64,000 bases of DNA from Planctomycetota bacterium. Its GTDB lineage: Bacteria; Planctomycetota; Phycisphaerae; UBA1845; PWPN01. Below are positions 56,806-64,000 of the stretch, piece after piece. Position 1 is the first letter of the stretch. Each line of letters starts with the position of its first letter. A program made the translations under genes and the position numbers. The notes under the pieces were generated by a model. The model was given only the letters and a program-made list of their open reading frames with translations, was not told the DNA's origin and did not search any database. The stretch is from positions 62,001 through 126,000 of the forward strand of contig JAKPHF010000046.1 in the NCBI GenBank assembly GCA_029550525.1, in the 5' to 3' direction.

Positions 56806-58470
56806 TCACGGCTGCGGCCGCGAGGCCGCCGGCACGGGCTTGCCCGCGAGCAGAGCATCAAGCTGGCCCCGCACGAACTCCACTTTGTTGAACCCGATGT
56901 TGACCGCGGCAATCCGTGCATCCTTGCCGACGACGACGCAGGTGGGAAAACCATCCACCTGGAACATGCGGCCCACGCCAAATCCGGTGTCGGCGGCAAC
57001 TTCAAGGTGCGAGCCCAGGCTGGTCATCAACTGCGTGATCTCGGCCGCCGAGTATTCGCGCCGACCGCTGGGGTTCGTGGTCACCACGTTGACGAAGCGG
57101 ATGCCCTTGTCCTGGTAGGCCGCGCGAATCTTCTCCAATTCCGGGATCTGCTTCTTGCAGAATCCGCAAGCGGGTGAGACGAAGTTGAGCACGGTGACCT
57201 TGCCCACGAGATCGGCACTGCCGATGGGCCGGCCGTCGAACGTGTCGAGCGAGAACGCCGGCGCGGGCTTGCCGACCAGCAACTCGGCGGGACGAATCCG
57301 CGGCGTGGCCGGCTGGGTTTGAGCCGCCAAGTTGGCCGGCGCCGGATTCTGCCCCGGCGGCGGATAGATGCGAGCCTGGAGCGTGGGCAACTCCGAATCA
57401 TCTGTCTCCACGGTCAGCACGCGGCCCTCGGCAGGAATGACCGCGCCGGCCGGAACATCGACCTGGATCCGGAAAGCCTTGCCCGGCGACCGAGCATCAA
57501 CGGTGGTCTTGAACGTCGCATCATCGACGCTGGCCTGCTTCACATTGACCAGGCTGGCCCCATAGTTGTTGAGCCAGAACTGCAGCGAGCCCTGGTTCTG
57601 CCCGGGCATGCTACGCGGCGAAGGCGTGAACCGGGTAGCCGACGGGTACAGGTCGAGCCGGTGGGGCACGCGGCCGGAAGCCTGCACGCGAAGGATTTTT
57701 TCTTCCTCTATGTTGGTTTGAAGATTGGCCACGACGCCCAGAAAACCGGGCTTGTACGGTGTGACCGTGGTGAAACTGAGCTCGAACACCTTGCCCGGTT
57801 CCTTCTCGGTCAGTCCCACCTTGAACTGTTCGGACGCCAGCGGCTGAAGCTCGAGCTTCAGCGGCGTGTCGGTATTGTTGCGGATTCTCACCACTTGCGT
57901 GATGGGTTCGTTGGTGATGATCGTCCCGAACGAGGCGGCAGCCGGCTGAATGTCGATCCGCTTGCGGAACGTGCCGACCAGTTGGAGCGTCAGGTTGGGC
58001 GTAACCGGATCGTTCGAGGCGATGTTGATCTTCTTGGGAGCGATACGACCGTTGAGCCCCGTGGTCTTGAGCCCGAACAGGAACTGCCCGGACTGGCCCG
58101 GTTGAATGACTTTCGGATAATCGCCAACGGTCGTGCAACCACAATCCACACGGACGCTGCGGATTTCCAGCGGCGCGTTGCCACGGTTGTGGATCTCGAA
58201 GGTCTGCTGGACGTCGGAGCCGACCCACACGTCGCCGAAGTCGTGCTCGGTTTTCTCAACGTGGATGACAGGCGCAGGCCGGTCGGCCGCCGGTTGCGTC
58301 GCGGTAGGTTGACCGGCGGTGGATTGTGCGGCGGCCGACGGCACGTCGCCCGTCTGAGCCGTGCTCTGGGCGAACGTCATGCTGGCCAAGGCAAGGCCGA
58401 CCGATAGCCCGTAAGTGAAGACGGCCGGGAAACGCACGAATGCTCCTGATCCCTCGATGACCTGCCGCAT
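56806..58470 (-). CDS. DUF1573 domain - thioredoxin-like (TlpA/AhpC) fusion, exported
   Basis: 554 residues with a signal peptide (about 1-34, ending FAQS). Residues about 70-160 are a DUF1573 module (EKTEHDFGDVWVGSDVQQTF, VDCGCTT), followed by Ig-like repeats. Residues about 400-540 are a redoxin domain with the CGFC active site (FVSPACGFCKKQIPELEKI) and cis-Pro region GFPTCVV. It probably reduces or isomerises disulfides outside the cytoplasm. Fusion of the two modules occurs in planctomycetes and Bacteroidetes. Alternative later start codons exist but would shorten the signal. Confidence 0.85.
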   Translation of the reverse strand: MRQVIEGSGAFVRFPAVFTYGLSVGLALASMTFAQSTAQTGDVPSAAAQSTAGQPTATQPAADRPAPVIHVEKTEHDFGDVWVGSDVQQTFEIHNRGNAPLEIRSVRVDCGCTTVGDYPKVIQPGQSGQFLFGLKTTGLNGRIAPKKINIASNDPVTPNLTLQLVGTFRKRIDIQPAAASFGTIITNEPITQVVRIRNNTDTPLKLELQPLASEQFKVGLTEKEPGKVFELSFTTVTPYKPGFLGVVANLQTNIEEEKILRVQASGRVPHRLDLYPSATRFTPSPRSMPGQNQGSLQFWLNNYGASLVNVKQASVDDATFKTTVDARSPGKAFRIQVDVPAGAVIPAEGRVLTVETDDSELPTLQARIYPPPGQNPAPANLAAQTQPATPRIRPAELLVGKPAPAFSLDTFDGRPIGSADLVGKVTVLNFVSPACGFCKKQIPELEKIRAAYQDKGIRFVNVVTTNPSGRREYSAAEITQLMTSLGSHLEVAADTGFGVGRMFQVDGFPTCVVVGKDARIAAVNIGFNKVEFVRGQLDALLAGKPVPAASRPQP

Positions 58471-58498
58471 ATGAATCTCCTCGGGCCAGTGTGGGGAG

Positions 58499-58517
58499 CG
58501 CCCGGCAGTTCCGGGCG
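58499..58517. terminator. GC hairpin after the hydrogenase operon
   Basis: CGCCCGG-CAGTT-CCGGGCG, 75 nt beyond the last hydrogenase gene. No T-run, so termination here is only a possibility. Confidence 0.3.
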
Positions 58518-58591
58518 GAACGGACCATTATAAAGCTCCGCCAATCGTCCGTGAAACGTGCAATCTCCTCCAGACTCGCCAGCCGCCGCCC

Positions 58592-59089
58592 TCACGAGGT
58601 GGCCGGCTGCCCCCCGGCAGAGGACGTTGACCCTTTTCCAAGGGCATCGTCCAGAAGTGCGACGATCTTCTCCTCGGCTTCGAGCATCGCCTGGCGGGTC
58701 CGCTCGCTGAGTATGTCGCCGAAATCCCAGTCGTATCCCCGAATGCCCACCAGCCAGGCCTCGGGCACATTGAGATGCATGGCGGCGGTGAGTCCCAATA
58801 GCACGTCGGGCGGACAATGATGTGTGTCAAGACCGCCCGTTTGGGCGGGCAGCAGGCGCCCGAACGTCACATCCGCTCCGTCCTCGTGGGCGTGAGCGTC
58901 CACGAAGATGGCTAGCCGGCAGTGGTGCAGATCATCCACCAGTTCGGGACCGAGCTGGTGATACTCCTGCACGACTACGTCCGATACGCCCGCGTAGCGC
59001 TCGGCCAGCCGTTCGGCCAGAACCAGCGCCGAGCCGTCGTCGCGACGTCCCATGTTGCCCCAGGCGATGATGCGAATGGGTTGAGACAC
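58592..59089 (-). CDS. Hydrogenase maturation protease
   Basis: 165 residues from a GTG at 59089. The family pattern AWGNMGRRDDGSALVLAERL starts near residue 8, with DAHAHEDG in the middle; these acidic and His residues bind the nickel of the immature large subunit. The enzyme cuts the C-terminal extension from the large subunit encoded just upstream. The frame is also open upstream into that gene, but homology starts here. Last gene of the hydrogenase operon (58-nt gap). Confidence 0.85.
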   Translation of the reverse strand: MSQPIRIIAWGNMGRRDDGSALVLAERLAERYAGVSDVVVQEYHQLGPELVDDLHHCRLAIFVDAHAHEDGADVTFGRLLPAQTGGLDTHHCPPDVLLGLTAAMHLNVPEAWLVGIRGYDWDFGDILSERTRQAMLEAEEKIVALLDDALGKGSTSSAGGQPATS

Positions 59090-59147
59090 GGTCGAAAGTC
59101 CCGGCGCGGGCAAATGGGTACAGGGCGGCGCGGCGAGAAACGCCCGA

Positions 59148-60575
59148 TCATCCCCGCGCGAGCACGTCGATGACGTTTCCCGACGCATCCAGCAGTTCGA
59201 TCCGCAGCGGCATCTGGCCGATGGCGTGCGTGCTGCACGACAGACACGGATCGTAGCAACGGATGGCCGCCTCGACCTTGTTGAGCATGGGCTCGGTCAG
59301 GTTGGCGCCGTCCACGTGGCGCAGCGCGACGTCCATGACGGCCTTGTTCATGGCGTAGTTGTTCTGACCGGAAGCGACGATGAGGTTGACCCGCTCGATC
59401 CCTCCGCTCTCGTCCACCATGTAATGATGGAAGAGCGTGCCCCGCGGCGCTTCGATCACGCCGATACCCTCGGGCAGAATCTGGTAGCTCTCGGCGATAA
59501 GGTCGTCGCCGCAAATGTCGGCGTGGTTGAGCAGTTGCTCGACGCGCTCGATGCCGAACAGGATCTCGACCAGCCGGGCGTAGTGGTAGTACATCGAGCC
59601 TTCGACTTTGCCGCCGCCGTTGAGTTGGCGGAAGGTCTCCAGTTCCCGGTTGGCCTCGGGCGTACCGGTGCTGTCGCACACATTGAGCCGAGCCAGCGGG
59701 CCCACGCGATACGAGCCCTCGGGATAGCCGAGCGGCCGATAGAACGGGAACTTCAGGTACGAGAAGTCCTCGGTGGCTTCGGCGATCAGCGACAGATAGC
59801 TGTTGGGATCGTACAGATCCTCGAGCAGTTCGCCGGACGGGCTCATCATCCGCAGCAAGCCGTCATAGTGCTCGAGCTTGCCCTCGGGAGTGACCAGGCC
59901 CATGTAGTTGGTAGGGAAGCTCGCGAATGTGTCCACGAACTCGCGGTTGGCCTCGTAGTAGCCGAGCAGCAATTTGATGCCGGCCCGCGTGATTTCCTTG
60001 GCTTCGGGCACGCCCTGAAGCAGCCGGTCGCGATCCTCGACCTTGAGAGAGCGGTTCATGCCGCCCGGCACGCAGACGTCGGGATGGATCTTGCGCCCCC
60101 CCACCGCGGCGATGACTTCCTGGCCGAACTGCCGCAGCCGGATACCCTGCCGGGCAATCTCCGGGTTGGCCGAAATCACGCCGAAAATATTGCGCTTCTC
60201 GGGCGGACAATCGAACCCCAGGAGCAAATCGGGCGACGACAGGTGGAAGAAGCTCAGGGCGTGCGACTGGATCATCTGGCCCATGTGCATGAGCTCGCGC
60301 AGCATGCGGGCGGTCGGCGTGGGCTGCACGCCGCAGATGGCGTCCACCGCTTTGGCCGCGGCCAAGTGGTGGCTCACCGGACAGATGCCGCAGATGCGCT
60401 CGGTGAGTGTCGGCATCTCCGAAAAATGCCGCCGCTCGCAGAACTTCTCGAAGCCCCGGAACTCCACCACGTGAAAGCGAGCCGCCGTTACCTTGCCGGA
60501 CTCGTCCAGGTGCACGGTCACACGGCCATGCCCCTCGACGCGGGTAACGGGATCGATCTTGATTACGCGAGACAC
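59148..60575 (-). CDS. hoxH: [NiFe] hydrogenase large subunit, HoxH-like
   Basis: 475 residues, GTG start with GAGG upstream. The four nickel-iron cysteines are C62 and C65 (RICGICPVSH) and C444 and C447 (DPCLSCSTH). The last 25 residues after H450 (AIGQMPLRIELL...) are the C-terminal extension expected to be removed by the protease encoded next. Sequence style and partners fit group 3d bidirectional, NAD(P)-linked cytoplasmic hydrogenases. It catalyses H2 oxidation or evolution with HoxY. Confidence 0.93.
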   Translation of the reverse strand: MSRVIKIDPVTRVEGHGRVTVHLDESGKVTAARFHVVEFRGFEKFCERRHFSEMPTLTERICGICPVSHHLAAAKAVDAICGVQPTPTARMLRELMHMGQMIQSHALSFFHLSSPDLLLGFDCPPEKRNIFGVISANPEIARQGIRLRQFGQEVIAAVGGRKIHPDVCVPGGMNRSLKVEDRDRLLQGVPEAKEITRAGIKLLLGYYEANREFVDTFASFPTNYMGLVTPEGKLEHYDGLLRMMSPSGELLEDLYDPNSYLSLIAEATEDFSYLKFPFYRPLGYPEGSYRVGPLARLNVCDSTGTPEANRELETFRQLNGGGKVEGSMYYHYARLVEILFGIERVEQLLNHADICGDDLIAESYQILPEGIGVIEAPRGTLFHHYMVDESGGIERVNLIVASGQNNYAMNKAVMDVALRHVDGANLTEPMLNKVEAAIRCYDPCLSCSTHAIGQMPLRIELLDASGNVIDVLARG

Positions 60576-60599
60576 TCTAGCACCTCAACTCCGTTGAGC

Positions 60600-60700
60600 A
60601 ATGCCGAAATCCGAATGACGAATGACGAAAAAGCTGTGAGCTATGAGCCGGAGGAAAAATTCGTCATTCGTCATTCTGGCTTCGTCATTCGGATCTTAGT
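60600..60700. repeat. Inverted family C repeats inside the hydrogenase operon
   Basis: ATCCGAATGACGAATGACGA (60607) and inverted TTCGTCATTCGTCATTCTGG, TTCGTCATTCGGAT (60659-60694) flank a D-type run (GCTGTGAGCTATGAG). The arms can form a long hairpin in the mRNA between hoxY and hoxH. Confidence 0.8.
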
Positions 60701-61241
60701 CGTAAGCCAGCGCGACCTTCTTCTCCGCCGGCTGTCCGGTCAGCAGGCCCGAAACCGCAGCCCAAATCGCCTCGGGACTGGGCGGACACCCCGGAATCCA
60801 CGCATCCACCTTCACGCATTCGTGGATGGGCAGCACTTTGGGCAGCAGCTTGGGCACTTCAACCGTCGGCACCTCGCCGAAGGCCGTGCTCTCCACTTCC
60901 ACATACGCCCGCTCGAGCACTTCCTCATTGGAAAACTGGTTACGCAGCATGGGCACGCAACCGAAGCCCGCACAGTCGCCCAGCGAGACCAGGACCTTGG
61001 CCTTGGCCCGCAGGTGTTTGAGCACTTCGAGGTTCTCCTCGTTGGCCACGCTGCCTTCGACCAGCCCGATGTCGCATTCCGGGATGTCCTTCACGTCGGC
61101 GATCGGCGAGGCGACCACGTCGGCGAGCCGAGCCAGGTCGATCAGCTTTTCATCCAGGTCAAGAAACGACATGTGGCAACCCGAGCAGCCGCACAGCCAC
61201 ACGGTTGCAATCCGTTTCCTGCCGGTGTTGTTCTCACTCAT
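60696..61241 (-). CDS. hoxY: [NiFe] hydrogenase small subunit, HoxY-like
   Basis: 181 residues from the ATG at 61241 (GGAG upstream). It is short and has only the cysteines for the proximal [4Fe-4S] cluster: C17/C19/C22 (LCGCSGCHM), GDCAGFGC and PGCPPSPE. No signal peptide, so cytoplasmic. This minimal form fits HoxY of NAD(P)-linked hydrogenases rather than membrane-bound types with three clusters. Confidence 0.9.
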   Translation of the reverse strand: MSENNTGRKRIATVWLCGCSGCHMSFLDLDEKLIDLARLADVVASPIADVKDIPECDIGLVEGSVANEENLEVLKHLRAKAKVLVSLGDCAGFGCVPMLRNQFSNEEVLERAYVEVESTAFGEVPTVEVPKLLPKVLPIHECVKVDAWIPGCPPSPEAIWAAVSGLLTGQPAEKKVALAYD

Positions 61242-61254
61242 CTCGCATCTCCAC

Positions 61255-61375
61255 AGGGCCGTGAGCCATGGGCTCAAGCTGTGTGCTATGAGCCGTGGGC
61301 TATGAGCCATTGCTCCGGCTCACCGCTGACAGCCGAAAGCTGACAGCCGAGAGCTGATAGCTGAGAGCTCTCACA
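61255..61375. repeat. Family D run inside the hydrogenase operon
   Basis: Repeated degenerate units such as GTGAGCCATGGGCTCAAGCT, GCTATGAGCC and AGCTGACAGCCGAGAGCTGA between the NuoG-like and hoxY genes. Confidence 0.75.
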
Positions 61376-61379
61376 CTTC

Positions 61380-63479
61380 TCATTCTTCCACCATCTTCTC
61401 GAGACCCGACAGGTCGATCGGCTTTTCCTTGGGCTGGCACGGGACCATATGGCCATCGGCCAGGTGGCGGATCGTCTCGGGAATGTCGGGAGCGGACCAC
61501 CCACAGTAAGGTCCGCGCCAGGTCTTGGCCAGCGACTCGAAGAACGCCACCTCGTCCACGCAGTACGGCGCCGGATCCATCAGCCGCGTGCTCTTCTGCA
61601 CGCGACCCTCCAGGTTCACGAACGTGCCCTCCCGCTCGGCCCAACTGGCCGTCGGAATCACCACGTGGGCGATGTCCATGACGTCGTGCTCGCGAGCGAT
61701 CATGGCCACCACGAAGCTCACCGTCCGCAGCCGCTCCATCCAGTCGCGTTCCCAGGTGGGCTCCTCGTCGCCGAGCACCACGAAGGCGACGTCGGCGCTC
61801 TGCGGCTCGAGCATCCGGATATCCACGCCAGCCGGGCCGAGCAGCCGTGCCCCGGCGCTGTTGGCGCCCATGGACAGTTCCATCAGCCGCCACCGCCCGG
61901 TGGGTGTCTTCTGCCGGCACGCCTTGACCAGGTTCATGGCCGCGGTGATGCCGGCCGAGCCACGGCGGGTGATGCCCCGGCCGCAGAGGATCATCGGACT
62001 CTTCGCGTTAGCGTACAGCTCGGCCGCCCGGCGGATGTCGGCCGCGGGCACGCCCGCCTGCCGCGTGATCTCGTCGTCGTCCAGCGCCCGCAGCTTCTTC
62101 TCGAGCTCCGGCGGCAGCGTCAGCTTGGCCCGGCCCATCTCCCACAGGTACTTGAGCATGGCCGCCAGCACCACCGTGTCCTTGCCCCGCTCGATCTGCA
62201 GGCTGATGTCCGTCCAGTCGCTGAGCCACGTGTGCCGCGGGTTCACCTTGACCAGCTTGGCCTTGCGATGCAGCACGCCCCGCCGCACGTACGAGGCGAT
62301 CACGCCATGCGATCGCTCGAGGTTGCAGCCCAGCAACAGGAACATGTCCGACTCGTCGAGGTCATTCAGACCGGCCAGCGGAGCCAAGCGGTTGTCCAGG
62401 TCGAGGGCCTCCCGCACGCCGGCGGCATCGGCTCGGTCGACGATCGACCACCGAGGGCTGCCCACCACGCGAGTGATGAAGCTCTGACAGGCCGCCAGCG
62501 TCTCCAGCGGCAGCCGCGGGCTGAACAGACCAATGACCCGCGACGGATCATGGTGAATGGGAGCGGTGCTCAGGCGATTCGCGCATTCGCGCACGACCTC
62601 GTTGAGCGAACGCTTGATCCACTGGGCGCCGCGGCGAGCCTTGATCTCATCGATTCTGCCTCGCTTGGGGTTAACCAGGCCGAAACGGCCACGCTCGCAG
62701 AGCACGCAGTTGCCGTTGGGTCCGCCGGCCGACGTCACGCTGCCGATCTGGCGGTGCCGCACGGACGCGTTGATCCGGCATCCCACGCCGCAACTGGGGC
62801 AGATGGTCTCCGTCAGCTCCAGCGGCAGCCGGCCTTGCCAGTGGGCGCTACGCTTTTCGAACAGAGCCCCCGTCGGGCAAACCGTCACGCACGTGCCGCA
62901 CGATACGCACGACGACTCGCCCAGCGGCACACCCTCGTCGGCGATGAGCAGCGTCGCTGAGCCGCGGTGATCGAGATCCAGCACGTGCGCCCCCACCCAC
63001 TGGTCGCACGCCCGGATACACCGCGTGCACAAAATGCAGCGGTTGTGGTCCAGCGCGATCCGCGGATGCGAGTTGTCCACCGGCAGTTGCGGGAAGAGGT
63101 AGTCGTACCGCACATGGTCCATGTGGTGCTCGTACGCCGCGGTCTGCAGCTCGCAATTGCCGCTCCGCGGGCAGAACGGGCAGATGTGATTGCGCTCGCC
63201 GAAGATGAGCTCCAGCGTCTGGCGGCGCAAATCCTCCAGCAGCGGCGTGTGCGTGCGGATGACCATGTTGTTCTCGGCCGGCGTCGTGCAGGCCGGAACG
63301 GGCCGGCGCTGGCCCTGGATCTCCACGATGCACAAGCGGCACGCTCCGATGTCCTTGAGCCCATCGTAGTGACAGAGCGTGGGGACGTGGATGCCGTTCG
63401 CCCGGCAGACCTCCAGGATGGTGGGGCCGGACTCGAGCGTCAATTCCTGGCCGTTGATGGTAACGCGAATCTCGCTCAT
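61380..63479 (-). CDS. NuoG/HoxU-like iron-sulfur subunit with molybdopterin-oxidoreductase-like domain
   Basis: 699 residues. In order: a [2Fe-2S] domain (CHYDGLKDIGACRLC), the His-Cys cluster segment HICPFCPRSGNCELQ, two [4Fe-4S] sites CILCTRCIRACD and CVSCGTCVTVCPTGAL, a further CPSCGVGC...CVLC cluster motif, then a formate-dehydrogenase-alpha-like domain (about 250-690). HoxU of cyanobacteria stops after the iron-sulfur domains; this protein keeps the full NuoG-like length. It should pass electrons between the flavin subunit (HoxF) and the hydrogenase dimer. Confidence 0.9.
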   Translation of the reverse strand: MSEIRVTINGQELTLESGPTILEVCRANGIHVPTLCHYDGLKDIGACRLCIVEIQGQRRPVPACTTPAENNMVIRTHTPLLEDLRRQTLELIFGERNHICPFCPRSGNCELQTAAYEHHMDHVRYDYLFPQLPVDNSHPRIALDHNRCILCTRCIRACDQWVGAHVLDLDHRGSATLLIADEGVPLGESSCVSCGTCVTVCPTGALFEKRSAHWQGRLPLELTETICPSCGVGCRINASVRHRQIGSVTSAGGPNGNCVLCERGRFGLVNPKRGRIDEIKARRGAQWIKRSLNEVVRECANRLSTAPIHHDPSRVIGLFSPRLPLETLAACQSFITRVVGSPRWSIVDRADAAGVREALDLDNRLAPLAGLNDLDESDMFLLLGCNLERSHGVIASYVRRGVLHRKAKLVKVNPRHTWLSDWTDISLQIERGKDTVVLAAMLKYLWEMGRAKLTLPPELEKKLRALDDDEITRQAGVPAADIRRAAELYANAKSPMILCGRGITRRGSAGITAAMNLVKACRQKTPTGRWRLMELSMGANSAGARLLGPAGVDIRMLEPQSADVAFVVLGDEEPTWERDWMERLRTVSFVVAMIAREHDVMDIAHVVIPTASWAEREGTFVNLEGRVQKSTRLMDPAPYCVDEVAFFESLAKTWRGPYCGWSAPDIPETIRHLADGHMVPCQPKEKPIDLSGLEKMVEE

Positions 63480-63553
63480 AACCTTGTCAGTGGCCGATCC
63501 GCCGTTTATCAGTCATAGGCGGAAACCGGCCACATCACTCCTTCCAGTCACAC

Positions 63554-64000
63554 CTACTGCTTGAGGACCGCATCGAACCGGCACACCTCGAAGCACTCGC
63601 CGCAGTGGACGCACCCGTCCGTCTCGATCCAATACTTGCGCTTGTCGTCGAACTTGTGGATGATCGCCGCGGGGCACGCGCGAGCGCACAATCCGCAGCC
63701 GGTGCACTTGTCGACGTCGATGCTGTAACGCAGGAGCTGACGGCACACGCCGGCCGGGCAGCGATGGTCGCGAATGTGCGCCTCGTACTCCTCGCGAAAG
63801 TGCTGCAGCGTGCTGCGGATGGGATTGGGCGCGGTCATCCCCAAGCCGCACAGGCTGGCCATGGCGGTCACGCCGGCCAGGCCTTCCAGCCGCTCGAGTT
63901 CGTCGGGCCGAGCTTCGCCCCGCGTGATACGGGTGAGCATGTGCAGCATCTGCCGTGTGCCGATGCGGCACGGCGGACACTTGCCGCACGATTCGTCCAC
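63554..64000 (-). CDS. hoxF: HoxF/NuoF-like flavin subunit, C-terminal part (cut by window edge)
   Basis: The last 148 residues only; the gene continues beyond 64000. It shows the NuoF cluster motif [12 protein letters not shown] and CGLG, then a C-terminal 2x[4Fe-4S] ferredoxin domain ([13 protein letters not shown] and [16 protein letters not shown]). This ferredoxin tail is typical of NuoF-like subunits of bifurcating or NAD(P)-linked hydrogenases and formate dehydrogenases. NAD(P) and FMN binding would be in the missing N-terminal part. First gene seen of the hydrogenase operon; 74 nt before the NuoG-like gene. Confidence 0.88.
   Translation of the reverse strand: MDESCGKCPPCRIGTRQMLHMLTRITRGEARPDELERLEGLAGVTAMASLCGLGMTAPNPIRSTLQHFREEYEAHIRDHRCPAGVCRQLLRYSIDVDKCTGCGLCARACPAAIIHKFDDKRKYWIETDGCVHCGECFEVCRFDAVLKQ

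Noticed and set aside
58592..64000. Respiratory complex I (nuo) genes
   Set aside because: The large subunit has both CxxC nickel-binding pairs and a protease gene follows, so this is a hydrogenase; no membrane nuo subunits are present.

Overview
Organism. The window is GC-rich bacterial chromosome with dense, divergently arranged genes. It most likely comes from a planctomycete of the Phycisphaerae type. The evidence is a secreted beta-propeller protein ending in dockerin-like EF-hand repeats of the 'DLDEDGDVDRDDFNIFQAC' style, an EF-G of the mitochondrial-like (spd) type, a secreted sulfatase and several exported glycoside hydrolases/beta-helix proteins. Small lineage-style proteins and families of short palindromic intergenic repeats point the same way. 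This assignment is inference; there is no rRNA here to test it.

Layout. 0.2-13.2 kb: secreted PQQ-propeller/dockerin protein, bioD, tRNA-Arg(CCU), a tightly coupled PadR regulator - aquaglyceroporin - CobW GTPase operon, murJ, a sulfatase, bioA and an SDR. 13.4-22.2 kb: spd/mt-type EF-G, a broken antitoxin gene, pyrD, an AI-2E family permease, an aldo/keto reductase, an alpha/beta hydrolase and a B3/B4-domain protein. 22.2-25.5 kb: two exported carbohydrate-active proteins. 25.6-32.1 kb: a co-directional block of kamA (lysine 2,3-aminomutase), a YkgJ-like Cys-cluster protein, two ATP-grasp ligases, a GNAT-histone-deacetylase-like fusion and a separate GNAT; this is the best candidate for an uncharacterised pathway. 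32.4-38.1 kb: an exported (alpha/alpha)6 glycosidase, a possible structured RNA ending in a strong terminator, RluD-type pseudouridine synthase, a small coiled-coil protein and a RarD-like permease. 38.1-44.8 kb: a sugar/polysaccharide-type locus (GNAT, glycosidase, CmoB-like methyltransferase, inositol-1-phosphate synthase, ABC exporter) containing at least three gene remnants joined at deletion scars. 45.0-50.5 kb: cmk-plsC-ispH, miaB and a DegS-like protease. 50.9-58.5 kb: tRNA-Arg(UCG), a DUF2617-like gene with a possible attenuator leader, a metallophosphoesterase, alaS and a DUF1573-thioredoxin fusion. 58.6-64.0 kb: a group-3d-like cytoplasmic [NiFe] hydrogenase operon (HoxF C-terminus, NuoG-like subunit, HoxY, HoxH, maturation protease), cut by the right edge.

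How it fits together. Most genes are housekeeping (translation, biotin, pyrimidine, isoprenoid and lipid synthesis). The lifestyle signal is a polysaccharide-degrading exported enzyme set plus NAD(P)-linked hydrogen metabolism. Two operons (PadR/MIP/CobW and KamA/ATP-grasp/HDAC) have no function that I can assign with certainty.
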